NCBI RefSeq assembly: GCF_001584145.1
Contig: NZ_CP013232.1
Span: forward strand, 2,294,001-2,358,000
From: Collimonas fungivorans
Lineage (GTDB): Bacteria; Pseudomonadota; Gammaproteobacteria; Burkholderiales; Burkholderiaceae_D
DNA length: 64,000 nucleotides
Reading direction: 5' to 3'
A program made the translations under genes and the position numbers. Of the stretch, positions 1 through 9,044 are shown piece by piece. The notes below the pieces were generated by a model. It was not told the origin of the DNA, did not search any database, and saw only the letters and a program-made list of their open reading frames with translations. Positions within the stretch are counted from its first letter, which is position 1. Each line of letters begins with the position of its first letter.

Positions 1-1333
1 CGAGGGTGATCAGCACAATGCTGCCGAGGTAGCAGCTCAAGGGCGCAGCCTTGCCCATGCGCCGGAGCGCCTCCAGCGGCGACAGCTTGAATCCCACGGC
101 CTGCTCCAGCTGCGGCAGTCCCTGGCCTATCAGGTAATAGCCGACATGCGCACGACGCTGGTCGGCGCTGTCTTGCGCGGCATGGACGGCGGCGAGCCGG
201 ACCGCATGCCCGGCGATTTCAAATTCCGACAAGCTGCTGTGGCGGGCGATTCTCTCGATCACATGCCGGTAGTGGTCGCGGGTAGAAAAATCCATGCGGG
301 CATAGACGTCGACCGGGTCCTTGCGCAAGGTATGGTCGACCACGCTCATGGTTTCAACAAATTCGCGCCAGTCCATGGCGCTCAGGAAGCGCAGGCTGCC
401 GATGCTGTTGCTGATCGATACCTGGTCGGCGGCTTGCTGCTGTGTCTCAAGCTGGACCAGCTGTTCGATGGTCTGGCCGGATTCGGCCAGCCGTTGCGAC
501 AGCCAAGTCATGGGCAGCGTCAGCGCCGGGCTTTGCCCTTGCAGGCGGCGCACCAGTTCGGCCACGAACGAACTATCCATGGGCGGATCGGAACGCGCCA
601 TGTCGGCTACCAGCAGGATCAGGTTGCCGGGATCGTTTTCGGCGCTTTCCACCATGGCGTCGGCCCAGGAATCGGCGAGGTTGCGGTTGAAACTGGTGAG
701 CGCCAGACGGGCGGCGACGCGCCGCAGGTTTTCGATCAGCGCCAGGCGCAGCATGATGGGAATCGCCCACAATTCGCCCAGTTTCAGGGGCGTGACCTGC
801 TGGTAGGCGGCCACAAAGCGGCTCAGGCTTTCCGGATCGACGCGGCCGTCGCCGTGGGAAATGGTTTCCAGCGCAATGTCATAGACCCGCGGCCGGCCGG
901 CCGAGCTGCCGCGCAGCAGGCGCGGCAATTCCCTGCTGTAGTTCTTCGGCAGGTGCCGCTTGGCGGTGCGGATCTGTTCTTCGATCAGGTAAAAATTGTC
1001 GAGCAGCCATTCCGCCGCCGGCGTCACCTGGCGGCTGGCCCGGATCGCTTCGGTCAGCAGACTGCAGGCGTCGATGATGACTTTTTCATTGTCGGCCAGG
1101 CGCGACAGCAGCTGGTCGCGTCCGCGTTCGCTGCTGAGCTTGTGGGCGTTGGCCAGCACCCGGCCGTGCTGTTCCATCTGCAGGGCGCTGAACAGCTCCG
1201 CGCGCAACGGCAATTCATCATTCGCCGGATCATTGCTCAGGCTGCCAGGCAGCAGGGCATTTTTGATGTCGAGCATATTGTCGCGAAATGCCCGGCGTAA
1301 TGATTCGCGCAGTGGTTCGTTATTTGATTTCAA
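1..1333 (-). CDS. ndvB: Cyclic beta-1,2-glucan synthase, N-terminal part (runs off window)
   Basis: The reverse strand reads as one open frame of about 444 codons up to the window edge. Stretches such as ALQMEQHGRVLANAHKLS and LLDNFYLIEEQIRTAKRHLP are typical of the N-terminal region of NdvB/ChvB cyclic glucan synthases. These are very large inner-membrane proteins that combine a GT84 glycosyltransferase, a glucoamylase-like transglycosylase and a GH94-type phosphorylase domain. Only the N-terminal region is present here, ending in a hydrophobic stretch (LSCYLGSIVLITL) that is probably the first membrane segment. The start is unclear. The in-frame stop lies just upstream of 1340, the first start-like codon is TTG at 1333, and the first ATG is at 1276; neither has a good ribosome site. 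I chose 1333 because the codons between the two look coding (ESLRRAFRDN). The product would be periplasmic beta-1,2-glucans used in osmoadaptation. Confidence 0.85.
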   Translation of the reverse strand, partial: MKSNNEPLRESLRRAFRDNMLDIKNALLPGSLSNDPANDELPLRAELFSALQMEQHGRVLANAHKLSSERGRDQLLSRLADNEKVIIDACSLLTEAIRASRQVTPAAEWLLDNFYLIEEQIRTAKRHLPKNYSRELPRLLRGSSAGRPRVYDIALETISHGDGRVDPESLSRFVAAYQQVTPLKLGELWAIPIMLRLALIENLRRVAARLALTSFNRNLADSWADAMVESAENDPGNLILLVADMARSDPPMDSSFVAELVRRLQGQSPALTLPMTWLSQRLAESGQTIEQLVQLETQQQAADQVSISNSIGSLRFLSAMDWREFVETMSVVDHTLRKDPVDVYARMDFSTRDHYRHVIERIARHSSLSEFEIAGHAVRLAAVHAAQDSADQRRAHVGYYLIGQGLPQLEQAVGFKLSPLEALRRMGKAAPLSCYLGSIVLITL

Positions 1334-1675
1334 TTCCGAAGTTTCTATTTATGCAATGAACCTGGAGAGAACCGGATCGCATGGCGTGCAAGAGTCAGAG
1401 ATCCGGTTCTGGCCCGGCCGGACCTCCTTGCTGGGAGAAGAGGCTGGGGACGGTAGAAATTGAGACCGCAGGAGTAGGGACTGATGCGCCGCGGACTGAT
1501 TTCCTGCGGACCCCCTGCGTATTACAGCTTAACAGCTTCCCGGGATAATTTTTTAATATCAACCTGCTACTGATCCGGCCGCTGCAGCTAAGGTCGCAGC
1601 GGCCGGATCAGGCTACGTCAACAGGCGGAAAAATTCAGTGCGCTGCCGCACATAGTGAAAATCCGAGAGACTGGT
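1334..1675. other. Intergenic region between ndvB and the Nramp gene
   Basis: There is no convincing gene. It holds a 9-bp inverted repeat (1370-1378 with 1400-1408) just upstream of ndvB, an AT-rich stretch around 1540-1560, and the strong 15-bp inverted repeat listed separately. The ndvB promoter must lie here, but I cannot pick out -35 and -10 boxes with confidence. Confidence 0.5.
1571..1610. repeat. Perfect 15-bp inverted repeat with 10-nt loop
   Basis: TGATCCGGCCGCTGC at 1571-1585 pairs perfectly with 1596-1610. It lies just downstream of the Nramp gene, so it could end that transcript. There is no T-run on either side, so a canonical intrinsic terminator is not supported. A REP-type stabilising hairpin is equally possible. 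Confidence 0.6.
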
Positions 1676-2944
1676 TTATTTCCCCAGGGTCCAGAACATC
1701 GTCAATACGGCCAGCGCCATGGCGCCGGTGCAGACCCAGCCCAATATCTTCAGCCTGGCGTCAATCACGAACTGTCCCATGATCTTGGGATGGGCCGCCA
1801 TCAGCATCATGACCACCATGATGGGCACCGAAATGACGCCGTTGATTACCGCGCTCCAGTACAAGGCCTTGATCGGATCGATCGGGGTGAAGCAGAGCAC
1901 CACGCCGACGGCGGTCGAGACGGCGATGATGCCGTAGAATTTTTTGGCCGCTGCGGGTTTCAGCTCCAGGCTGTTTTTCCAGTGGAATGCACCCGCCATG
2001 GCATAGGCGGCGGAGCCGGCCAGTACCGGGACCGCCAGCAGGCCGGTGCCGATGATGCCGGCGCTGAACAGCCAGAACGCGAACTCGCCCGCGATCGGCC
2101 GCAGCGCCGAGGCTGCCTGCGCCGAACTCTGGATATTCGTGACGCCGTGCAGGCCGAGGGTGACCGCCGTGGTCAGCATGATGAAATAGGCGACCAGATT
2201 GGAAAATCCCATGCCGATGATAGTGTCGATCTTGATCCGGCGGAAATTGGCGCTGGCCTGGTTAGGCGCATCCCGCAACGGCTTGGCGCCGGACCTGGAC
2301 TGTTGCTCCTCCACTTCCTGCGAGGCTTGCCAGAAAAACAGATAGGGACTGATGGTGGTGCCGAATACCGCGACCACCGTGGTGATGTATGCCGGTTTCC
2401 AGGACAGCTGCGGCCAGACGGTTTTTGCGAAGACTTCGGTCCAGGGCGTATGCACGACGAACGCGGTAGCGACATAGGCCAGCAAGGCCAGCGTCAGCCA
2501 TTTCAATATACGTACGTAACGATCGTAGGGAATGAAAATCTGCAGCAGCAGCGACAGCAGGCCGAAGCCCAGCGCATATAAATGAGCGGGGCCGCCTGCC
2601 AGCAGCTTCAAGGCTTCGCCCATGGCGGCGACATCCGCCGCGATATTGATGGTGTTGGCAAGCAGCAGCAGGCCGACGATGGCGTACAGCAGCCATGGCG
2701 GGTAATGGCGGCGGATATTGGTCGCCAGGCCATGGCCGCTGACGCGGCCTATCTTGGCGCTGACGACCTGGATCCCGACCATCAGCGGATAGGTCAGGAA
2801 CAGCGTCCATAGCAGATTGAAGCCGAACTGCGCACCGGCCTGCGAATAGGTGGCGATGCCGCTGGGATCGTCATCCGCGGCGCCGGTAATCAGCCCTGGT
2901 CCCAGCTTTTGCAGCCAGCTTTTTTTAGCATCGGGATGCGTCAT
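1676..2944 (-). CDS. Nramp-family divalent metal transporter with altered metal site
   Basis: This 422-residue membrane protein has the LeuT-like Nramp architecture. Its N-terminus aligns with MntH TM1-TM2 (LGPGLITGAADDDPSGIATY, then SAKIGRVSGHGLA). The key residues differ from classical Mn/Fe transporters. The TM1 motif DPGN reads DPSG (Asp26 kept, the Asn replaced by Gly29). The TM6 motif, usually with Met-Pro-His, reads TTISPYLFF, so Met and His become Ser and Tyr. Such changes occur in Nramp relatives with other substrates, for example Mg2+-transporting members, so Mn2+ specificity should not be assumed. The ATG at 2944 has a GGAG about 10 nt upstream. It is monocistronic, with a hairpin at 1571-1610 downstream. 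Confidence 0.85.
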   Translation of the reverse strand: MTHPDAKKSWLQKLGPGLITGAADDDPSGIATYSQAGAQFGFNLLWTLFLTYPLMVGIQVVSAKIGRVSGHGLATNIRRHYPPWLLYAIVGLLLLANTINIAADVAAMGEALKLLAGGPAHLYALGFGLLSLLLQIFIPYDRYVRILKWLTLALLAYVATAFVVHTPWTEVFAKTVWPQLSWKPAYITTVVAVFGTTISPYLFFWQASQEVEEQQSRSGAKPLRDAPNQASANFRRIKIDTIIGMGFSNLVAYFIMLTTAVTLGLHGVTNIQSSAQAASALRPIAGEFAFWLFSAGIIGTGLLAVPVLAGSAAYAMAGAFHWKNSLELKPAAAKKFYGIIAVSTAVGVVLCFTPIDPIKALYWSAVINGVISVPIMVVMMLMAAHPKIMGQFVIDARLKILGWVCTGAMALAVLTMFWTLGK

Positions 2945-3187
2945 TGCGCATTATCTCCATCACTGTGTCAGAAAAGAAGTTTCTATCCGCCCTTATGCTG
3001 TCGCAGCCTATTACACAACGCCGATTGGGTCTGTGTGCTAGCCAACAAAGCCGGGACGGGTATTGCCGGATTGGCAAAATCCTGCGCAGCTAAAGCACGC
3101 GTTATGTGTGTCAGCGCACCGATTTTTAGCAGTCGACGCCATACAGTGAACATTCCTTCCCATCCCTCACTGTTATGGAGAGCAACC

Positions 3188-3724
3188 ATGTCAGAAACGA
3201 AAAAACCCATTTCCGCGGCAATCGACACCGCCGCCATCCGGGCCGCCGCCAAGAACATGGATGACGGCGCGGTGACGGCAGGCTACCGCGGTGACCGCGA
3301 GCAGGTGGTCGCCATGCTCAACGATGCGCTGGCGACCGAACTGGTCTGCGTGCTGCGCTATAAACGGCACTACTACACCGCGGCCGGTTTGCAAAACGGA
3401 TCGATCAAGGATGAATTCCTGGAACACGCAATGGAAGAGCAGGCCCATGCCGACCAGATCGCGGAGCGCATCGTGCAGCTCAACGGCAAGCCGGACTTCA
3501 ATCCGGATACGCTAGTGCAGCGCAGCCATGCGGAATACGATGGTGCGGACGACATCAAGGCCATGATCAAGGCTAACCTGATCGCCGAACGGGTGGCGAT
3601 CGAAGCCTACCGTCAGATGATAGAAAGGATCGGCGACAGCGATCCGACCACACGCCTGCTGCTGGTCGGCATCATGGCCAAGGAAGAAGAGCACGCTGAC
3701 GACATGCGCGATCTGCTGGCTTGA
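3188..3724 (+). CDS. Ferritin-like (bacterioferritin/Dps-type) protein
   Basis: This 178-residue cytoplasmic four-helix protein has the carboxylate/His iron-ligand pattern of ferritin-like folds in four helices: ELVCVLRYKRHYY, EEQAHADQIAERI, NLIAERVAIEAYR and AKEEEHADDMRDLL. Two glutamates and an ExxH-type motif in helices 2 and 4 can form a di-iron site. Length and motifs fit bacterioferritin-type iron-storage or oxidative-protection proteins. Which subfamily it belongs to, and whether it binds haem, cannot be told. I chose the ATG at 3188, which follows GGAG (TATGGAGAGCAACC); an open frame continues upstream to about 2909, but that part looks non-coding. The DUF883 gene follows on the same strand, so the pair may form a stress-response unit. 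Confidence 0.85.
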   Translation: MSETKKPISAAIDTAAIRAAAKNMDDGAVTAGYRGDREQVVAMLNDALATELVCVLRYKRHYYTAAGLQNGSIKDEFLEHAMEEQAHADQIAERIVQLNGKPDFNPDTLVQRSHAEYDGADDIKAMIKANLIAERVAIEAYRQMIERIGDSDPTTRLLLVGIMAKEEEHADDMRDLLA

Positions 3725-3797
3725 GCGCGTACAGTCGCGCCGACCGGGCGACTGCGTATCGATGCCATTTTATTAATATTACTTCGAGGAGATTATC

Positions 3798-4100
3798 TTG
3801 CTGGAATCAAACCTGAAAGCCGTCAACGATGACGTGAAAAAACTGATCAAGGATGCGCAATCCTTGTTTTTAGCCGCGGCCGACCTGACCGGGGAAAAGG
3901 CTGAGGAAATGCGCGACCGCGGCATGCGCTTGCTCGACAAGGCAGTGGTTACCGCCCAGGAAGCGCAGGCCAGCGTCCGCGTCGCCGGCCGGGAAATGAC
4001 GGACTCTGCCGAGAGTTACGTGAAAGAGAATCCGTGGCGGGCATTAGCGACGGCCGCCGGTGTGGGATTTGTGGCCGCCTTGGTCCTGACCAAGAGATAA
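3798..4100 (+). CDS. DUF883 family (ElaB/YqjD-like) membrane-anchored protein
   Basis: This 100-residue protein has an amphipathic helical N-terminal part and one C-terminal membrane segment (ALATAAGVGFVAALVL) ending in KR. That is the layout of ElaB/YqjD/YgaM, inner-membrane proteins that tether ribosomes or respond to stationary-phase stress. The pre-membrane motif YVKENPWRALA matches the family's typical ENPW signature. The start is TTG at 3798, preceded by GAGGAG 8 nt upstream; no in-frame ATG would keep the conserved helix. A CAGTCGC/GCGACTG hairpin without a T-run lies between it and the ferritin-like gene. The transcript ends at the strong bidirectional terminator at 4129-4169. Confidence 0.85.
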   Translation: MLESNLKAVNDDVKKLIKDAQSLFLAAADLTGEKAEEMRDRGMRLLDKAVVTAQEAQASVRVAGREMTDSAESYVKENPWRALATAAGVGFVAALVLTKR

Positions 4101-4128
4101 CTCTCAGCACTGCGCGCATGGCTGGAAA

Positions 4129-4169
4129 AATAGAAAGGCGTGGCGCATATCGCGCCACGCCTTTCTATT
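4129..4169. terminator. Bidirectional intrinsic terminator
   Basis: An 18-bp perfect stem (AATAGAAAGGCGTGGCGC) with a short loop lies between two convergent genes, DUF883 on the plus strand and DUF3309 on the minus strand. The A/T-rich base of the stem provides U-rich ends in both directions. Confidence 0.8.
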
Positions 4170-4182
4170 GCGGCGGCAATTT

Positions 4183-4335
4183 TCAAATTCGCCCGGTGAG
4201 CAGCAGGACAATCAGGATGACGACGATCAGGCCGGTGACGCCGCTGGGGCCGTAACCCCAGTTACGGCTGTGCGGCCAGCTCGGCAAAGCGCCGATGACG
4301 ATGAGGATCAGGATGACGAGTAAGATGGTGCTCAT
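4183..4335 (-). CDS. DUF3309 small membrane protein (50 aa)
   Basis: This short reverse-strand gene encodes 50 residues, starting MSTILLVILILIVIGALPSW and ending in LIVVILIVLLLTGRI. Two hydrophobic segments flank a short loop rich in Pro, Gly and Trp (PSWPHSRNWGYGPSG). This is the pattern of the DUF3309 family, found in many proteobacteria and of unknown function. The ATG at 4335 is preceded by TAGGAGCC, a good ribosome site. It belongs with the other small stress-type membrane proteins here (DUF883, CsbD, the 25-residue peptide at 11461). It ends against the bidirectional terminator. Confidence 0.85.
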   Translation of the reverse strand: MSTILLVILILIVIGALPSWPHSRNWGYGPSGVTGLIVVILIVLLLTGRI

Positions 4336-4656
4336 GCTTGGCTCCTAAAGAAGTTGGCAGGCTGGTTGGCAAGCAAGAGCGCAGGGCTTGCAACAGGACT
4401 CCCGGTGCTGGAATTATTTCCCGCCGGGAGTGGAACCAAGATAATCGGGAAAGATCACAAGGTCTGTGCGCTGGCGTACAAAAACCGGTCGCTGGCCCTA
4501 TCTGCCGCCCAGCTCTGCTGTCGAGGTTGACAGTGGCGGCTCTGGCCAAAATATGGTCTGATCGGAAGCGCCGCGCTTGTTGCGCCAATACTGTGCCAAA
4601 ATACAAATCCAGAATGCCGGTTTGGCCGCTTATTTATATACCGTCCGGAGACCGCA
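4336..4656. other. Intergenic region, divergent promoters
   Basis: No gene is visible. It separates the divergent DUF3309 gene from the small gene at 4657 and presumably carries both promoters. No repeat or clear operator was seen. Confidence 0.4.
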
Positions 4657-4902
4657 ATGCGTACCGAAACAATTGGCGAATATGAAATCGAATATTCCGG
4701 AATCCAGCTCCCCGATAGCGAAGACTGGGCCGCCAACCTGGCGATCTACGGCCCTTCCAGCAATCCCATGCATAGAAACGATATTTTTCCGTCGCAGCGG
4801 GTAGTGGTCGACGCCGTCTTCCATACCGAGCAGGAGGCCGAAGCAGAGGCGCGCGCATTCGCCATTTCAATGATAGAAAAAGGCAGGAAAAAAGACGCCT
4901 GA
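4657..4902 (+). CDS. Small hypothetical protein (81 aa)
   Basis: An 81-residue soluble protein with no signal peptide or membrane segment. It is acidic in the middle, and its C-terminal half is likely helical ([21 protein letters not shown]). The ATG at 4657 follows CCGGAGACCGCA, a reasonable ribosome site. I do not recognise a characterised family. It lies upstream of the 6-phosphogluconate dehydrogenase gene with an 80-bp gap, so it may share its transcript, but nothing in the sequence suggests a function. Confidence 0.6.
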   Translation: MRTETIGEYEIEYSGIQLPDSEDWAANLAIYGPSSNPMHRNDIFPSQRVVVDAVFHTEQEAEAEARAFAISMIEKGRKKDA

Positions 4903-4982
4903 AGGTAGACCGGAAATTCGCAGGCTGGAAATTCGCAGGCTCACGATTCTGCAGCACAGCTTATTCAGCAAGGAGAAACACG

Positions 4983-6017
4983 ATGCAGTTAGGGATGATT
5001 GGACTGGGGCGCATGGGCGCCAACATGGTAAGGCGCCTGACCAAGGGCGACCATCAATGTGTAGTGTATGACCTGCATCCGCAAGCGGTGCAGGCGCTGT
5101 TGCATCCCGGCGCTACCGGCGCCGCTTCGCTGCAAGACCTGGTCAGCAAGCTGAGCAAGCCGCGCGTGCTGTGGCTGATGCTGCCGGCCGCGGTGGTCGA
5201 CGAAAACCTGGCCTTGCTGACGCCTCTGCTGGAAGCCGGCGACATCGTGATCGACGGCGGCAATTCTTATTACCATGACGATATCCGGCGCGGCGCCGAA
5301 CTCAAGGCGCGCGGCATCCATTACGTCGATGTCGGCACCAGCGGCGGCGTGGCCGGCTACGACCGCGGCTACTGCCTGATGATAGGCGGCGACAAGGAAG
5401 CGGTGCAGCACCTGGCGCCGATCTTCGCCACGCTGGCGCCCGGCGCCGGCACCGCCAGCCCGACTCCCGGCCGCCAACCATCCGATAGCAGCGCCGAGCA
5501 GGGCTACCTGCACTGCGGTCCGCAAGGCGCCGGCCATTTTGTCAAGATGGTCCACAACGGCATCGAGTACGGCATCATGGGCGCCTACGCCGAGGGCTTG
5601 AACATCCTGCGCAACGCCAATGTCGGCAAGCGCAGCCACGAAGCGGATGCGGAAACCACGCCGCTGCGCAATCCCGAACACTACCAGTACGAGCTCGACC
5701 TGCCGGAGATCACCGAGCTGTGGCGGCGCGGCAGCGTGATCGGCTCATGGCTGCTGGATCTCACTGCCGGCGCGCTGCTGCAAGACCCCAAGCTGGATCA
5801 CTACGCCGGCCGCGTCTCGGATTCCGGCGAAGGACGCTGGACCATTAACGCCGCCATCGATGAAGCAGTGCCCGTGCCAATCTTGAGCGCCGCGCTTTTC
5901 ACGCGTTTCAGTTCACGCGGCGAAGGCGATTTTGCCGACAAGGTGTTGTCGGCGATGCGGCAAGGATTCGGCGGCCACGTGGAAAAACCTGCTCAGCAGA
6001 AAAAGCTGGAGGATTGA
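4983..6017 (+). CDS. gnd: 6-phosphogluconate dehydrogenase, decarboxylating (short form)
   Basis: It converts 6-phosphogluconate to ribulose 5-phosphate and CO2 in the oxidative pentose phosphate pathway. The 344-residue protein begins with a Rossmann dinucleotide motif ([11 protein letters not shown]) and has the substrate-loop motif [10 protein letters not shown]. The catalytic Lys region [16 protein letters not shown] follows, and then the C-terminal all-helical domain ([16 protein letters not shown]). The length fits the short bacterial GndA/YqeC-type enzymes rather than the roughly 470-residue dimeric Gnd, and these often prefer NAD. A small insertion after residue 150, rich in Pro, Ser and Gly, is a minor oddity. 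AAGGAG precedes the ATG. Phosphoglucomutase follows 46 bp later, so a sugar-phosphate operon is likely. Confidence 0.92.
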   Translation: MQLGMIGLGRMGANMVRRLTKGDHQCVVYDLHPQAVQALLHPGATGAASLQDLVSKLSKPRVLWLMLPAAVVDENLALLTPLLEAGDIVIDGGNSYYHDDIRRGAELKARGIHYVDVGTSGGVAGYDRGYCLMIGGDKEAVQHLAPIFATLAPGAGTASPTPGRQPSDSSAEQGYLHCGPQGAGHFVKMVHNGIEYGIMGAYAEGLNILRNANVGKRSHEADAETTPLRNPEHYQYELDLPEITELWRRGSVIGSWLLDLTAGALLQDPKLDHYAGRVSDSGEGRWTINAAIDEAVPVPILSAALFTRFSSRGEGDFADKVLSAMRQGFGGHVEKPAQQKKLED

Positions 6018-6063
6018 TGGCGGCAATGCACAAAATTACTTACCATTGCCCAGGAAAAGCAAC

Positions 6064-7737
6064 ATGAAAATAAGTCCCCTGGCCGGCAAACCGGCCCCAT
6101 TGTCGTTGTTGGTGGATGTGCCGAAACTGGTCACCGCCTACTACACCAACATTCCCGACCCCGGCGTTCCAGAACAGCGCGTAGCATTCGGCACGTCGGG
6201 GCATCGCGGATCGGCTTTTGACAACAGCTTCAACGAAGCCCATGTGCTGGCCATCACCCAGGCCATTTGCGCCTATCGCAGCAAGCAGGGCATCACCGGC
6301 CCGCTGTTCCTCGGCATCGATACCCATGCCTTGTCGGTTCCGGCCGGCGCCAGCGCGCTCGAGGTGCTGGCCGCCAACGGCGTTGAAGTGATGCTGGCGG
6401 AGAACGACGAATACACGCCGACGCCGGCGGTGTCGCACGCCATCCTGCGTTACAACAAGGGCCGCAGCAGCGGCTTTGCCGATGGCATCGTGGTCACGCC
6501 TTCGCACAATCCGCCGCAGGACGGCGGCTTCAAGTACAACCCGCCCAACGGCGGCGCGGCCGATACCGACGTCACCGGCTGGATCGAGGCGGCCGCCAAT
6601 GAATTGCTGCAAGGCGGCAACGGCGGCATCAAAAGAATGCCGGTGGCAAAGGCGCTGCAGCTGCCAACCACCCATCGCTACGACTATCTAAACACCTACG
6701 TCAACGAACTCGACCAGGTGATCGACATGGAAGCGATCCGCAGCGCCGGCATCCATCTCGGCGTCGATCCGCTGGGCGGCGCCGGAGTGCATTACTGGCA
6801 ACGGATAGGCGAGTGCTACAAGCTGAACCTGAGCGTGGTCAGCGACGAAGTCGATCCGACCTTCCGTTTCATGACCGTGGACTGGGATGGCCGCATCCGC
6901 ATGGATCCGTCGTCGTCTTATGCGATGCAGCGGCTGCTGGGAATGAAGGATCGTTACGACATCGCCTGCGCCTGCGATACCGACCACGACCGCCACGGTA
7001 TCGTCACCAAGAGCGCCGGCCTGCTGCCGGCCAACCACTATCTCGCCGTTGCGATCGACTATCTGTTCCAGCATCGTCCGCTCTGGTCGAAGGCGCCGCG
7101 GGTAGGCAAGACCATCGTCAGCAGCCAGCTCATAGACCGGGTTAGCGCCAGGCTCGGTCGCGAGCTGTATGAAGTGCCGGCCGGCTTCAAATGGTTCGCC
7201 GCCGGCCTGAATGACGGTTCGCTCGGTTTTGGCGGCGAAGAGAGCGCCGGCGCCACTTTCCTGCGGCTGGACGGCTCGGCCTGGACCACCGACAAGGATG
7301 GCCTGGCGCCGGCCTTGCTGGCCGCGGAAATCACCGCGCGCAGCGGCAAGGATCCGGGCGAAGTCTATCGCAAGCTGGCCTCCGAACTGGGCGATCCGGT
7401 CAGCACCAGGGTCGAAGCCAAGGCTACGCCGGCGCAGAAGAAGATGTTGTCGGCACTGTCGCCGCAGCAGGTGCAATGCGCAGAACTGGCCGGCGAGAAA
7501 ATCCAGCACATCCTCAGCAAGGCGCCGGGCAACCAGGCTGCGATAGGTGGATTGAAGGTGGTCACCGAAGGCGGCTGGTTCGCGGCGCGGCCGTCGGGCA
7601 CGGAAGATATCTACAAGATCTACGCCGAGAGTTTCCACGGCGAAGAACACTTGCAGCGCATCGTGCAGGAGGCGCAGGCGATCGTCGATGCAACCCTGGC
7701 AGGCAATCCGCAAGCGTTGCCAGCAACCGGCACATGA
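6064..7737 (+). CDS. pgm: Phosphoglucomutase (alpha-D-glucose-specific)
   Basis: It interconverts glucose 1-phosphate and glucose 6-phosphate in the cytoplasm. The 557-residue protein shows the four hallmark loops of the alpha-D-phosphohexomutase family. These are the catalytic phosphoserine loop (VVTPSHNP, Ser147), the Mg2+ loop CDTDHDRHG, the sugar-recognition loop [10 protein letters not shown], and the phosphate-binding loop [12 protein letters not shown] near the C-terminus. I chose the ATG at 6064 because the sequence upstream overlaps gnd and looks non-coding. The stop codon overlaps the next gene's ATG (ATGA at 7734-7737), indicating translational coupling with the glucoamylase-like gene. 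Glucose 1-phosphate is the precursor of UDP-glucose, which the nearby ndvB product would use. Confidence 0.95.
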   Translation: MKISPLAGKPAPLSLLVDVPKLVTAYYTNIPDPGVPEQRVAFGTSGHRGSAFDNSFNEAHVLAITQAICAYRSKQGITGPLFLGIDTHALSVPAGASALEVLAANGVEVMLAENDEYTPTPAVSHAILRYNKGRSSGFADGIVVTPSHNPPQDGGFKYNPPNGGAADTDVTGWIEAAANELLQGGNGGIKRMPVAKALQLPTTHRYDYLNTYVNELDQVIDMEAIRSAGIHLGVDPLGGAGVHYWQRIGECYKLNLSVVSDEVDPTFRFMTVDWDGRIRMDPSSSYAMQRLLGMKDRYDIACACDTDHDRHGIVTKSAGLLPANHYLAVAIDYLFQHRPLWSKAPRVGKTIVSSQLIDRVSARLGRELYEVPAGFKWFAAGLNDGSLGFGGEESAGATFLRLDGSAWTTDKDGLAPALLAAEITARSGKDPGEVYRKLASELGDPVSTRVEAKATPAQKKMLSALSPQQVQCAELAGEKIQHILSKAPGNQAAIGGLKVVTEGGWFAARPSGTEDIYKIYAESFHGEEHLQRIVQEAQAIVDATLAGNPQALPATGT

Positions 7738-9044
7738 AGCGGAAAGCGCTGACAACGGCAGCCGAACTGGACATGCTGCAGCGCGAATCCTTCAGTTATT
7801 TCATGCACGAAACCAACCTGGAAAACGGGTTGGTGGTCGACAAGACCGCGACCGACTGGCCCGCCAGCATTGCCGCTGTCGGGCTGGCGCTGGCGGCTTA
7901 TCCGGTGGCGGTCGAGCGCGGTTTTATCGGCCGGGCGGCGGCGCGCAAGCGGGTGCTGCTGACCCTGCGCTTCTTCTGGAGCAGTCCGCAGGGGCCGGAA
8001 CCGGATGCGACCGGCTACAAAGGTTTTTTTTATCACTTCCTGCATATGCAAACAGGCCGCCGCGCCTGGCAATGCGAACTGTCTACGATCGACACCACTT
8101 TTTTCCTGGCCGGCGCGCTGGCTGCCGGCTGCTATTTCGACGACCCCGCCAACGCCGAGGAAAGCGAGATCCGGCGCCTGGCCGACGCCTTGTATCTGCG
8201 CGTCGACTGGCAGTGGGCGCAAGACGGCGGCGGTGCGGTATCGATGGGATGGAAGCCGGAATCCGGCTTCTTGCCGAATCGCTGGGACGGCTACGACGAA
8301 GCGCTGCTGCTTTATATCCTCGGCCTGGGTTCGCCGTCGCATCCGCTGCCTCCCGACAGCTATTGCGACTGGGCCTTCGCCTACCAGTGGCAGCAAAGCT
8401 ATGGCATAGATTATTTCTACGCTGGCTCCTTGTTCACGCATCAGCTGTCGCATATATGGGTGGATTTCCGCGGCATCCAGGACGGCGCCATGCGCACCAA
8501 AGGCATCGATTATTTCGAGAACAGCCGCCGCGCCACCCTGGTGCAGCAGCAATATGCGATAGCCAATCCGGGCGGCTTTTCCGGTTACGGTGAATATTGC
8601 TGGGGCATCACCGCCAGCGACGGCCCCGGGCCTTCGGTGCTGGAGATCAAGGGCGTCAAGCGCGAGTTCTACGACTATGTGGCGCGCGGCGTGCCGCATG
8701 GCCCGGACGACGGCACGATTGCACCGTGGGTGGTGGTGGCCTCGCTGCCGTTTGCACCCGAAATCGTGCTGCCGACTATCGATTATTTTGTACACCAGGT
8801 CGGCCTGAAAACCGGCAATCCCTATGGTTTCAAGGCCACCTTCAACCCCAGCTATCCGTGTAACAGCGCGAACCCCTACGGCTGGATTTCGCCCTGGCAT
8901 TTCGGCATCGACCAGGGGCCGATCATCTTGATGATAGAAAACTACCGCAGCGAAATGCTGTGGAGCTTGATGCGCAATTGCCCTTATATCGCGAACGGAT
9001 TGCGGCGCGCCGGATTCAGCGGCGGCTGGCTAGGTGCGCAATAA
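7734..9044 (+). CDS. Glucoamylase-like (PF10091 / GH144-like) hydrolase
   Basis: This 436-residue protein has no signal peptide. It begins with the sequence [17 protein letters not shown], typical of the glycoamylase-like domain. Further family motifs are [49 protein letters not shown], the acidic [20 protein letters not shown], and [17 protein letters not shown]. Related proteins include the GH144 endo-beta-1,2-glucanases and the glucoamylase-like domain of cyclic glucan synthases. A role in handling beta-1,2-glucans is therefore plausible, especially with ndvB nearby. Substrate assignment is an inference. It overlaps pgm by 4 bp and its 3' end overlaps the convergent transketolase gene by 15 bp. 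Confidence 0.8.
   Translation: MKRKALTTAAELDMLQRESFSYFMHETNLENGLVVDKTATDWPASIAAVGLALAAYPVAVERGFIGRAAARKRVLLTLRFFWSSPQGPEPDATGYKGFFYHFLHMQTGRRAWQCELSTIDTTFFLAGALAAGCYFDDPANAEESEIRRLADALYLRVDWQWAQDGGGAVSMGWKPESGFLPNRWDGYDEALLLYILGLGSPSHPLPPDSYCDWAFAYQWQQSYGIDYFYAGSLFTHQLSHIWVDFRGIQDGAMRTKGIDYFENSRRATLVQQQYAIANPGGFSGYGEYCWGITASDGPGPSVLEIKGVKREFYDYVARGVPHGPDDGTIAPWVVVASLPFAPEIVLPTIDYFVHQVGLKTGNPYGFKATFNPSYPCNSANPYGWISPWHFGIDQGPIILMIENYRSEMLWSLMRNCPYIANGLRRAGFSGGWLGAQ

Noticed and set aside
2909..3187. N-terminal extension of the ferritin-like protein
   Set aside because: There is no ribosome site, the region overlaps the Nramp promoter, and the ATG at 3188 with GGAG gives the normal family length.
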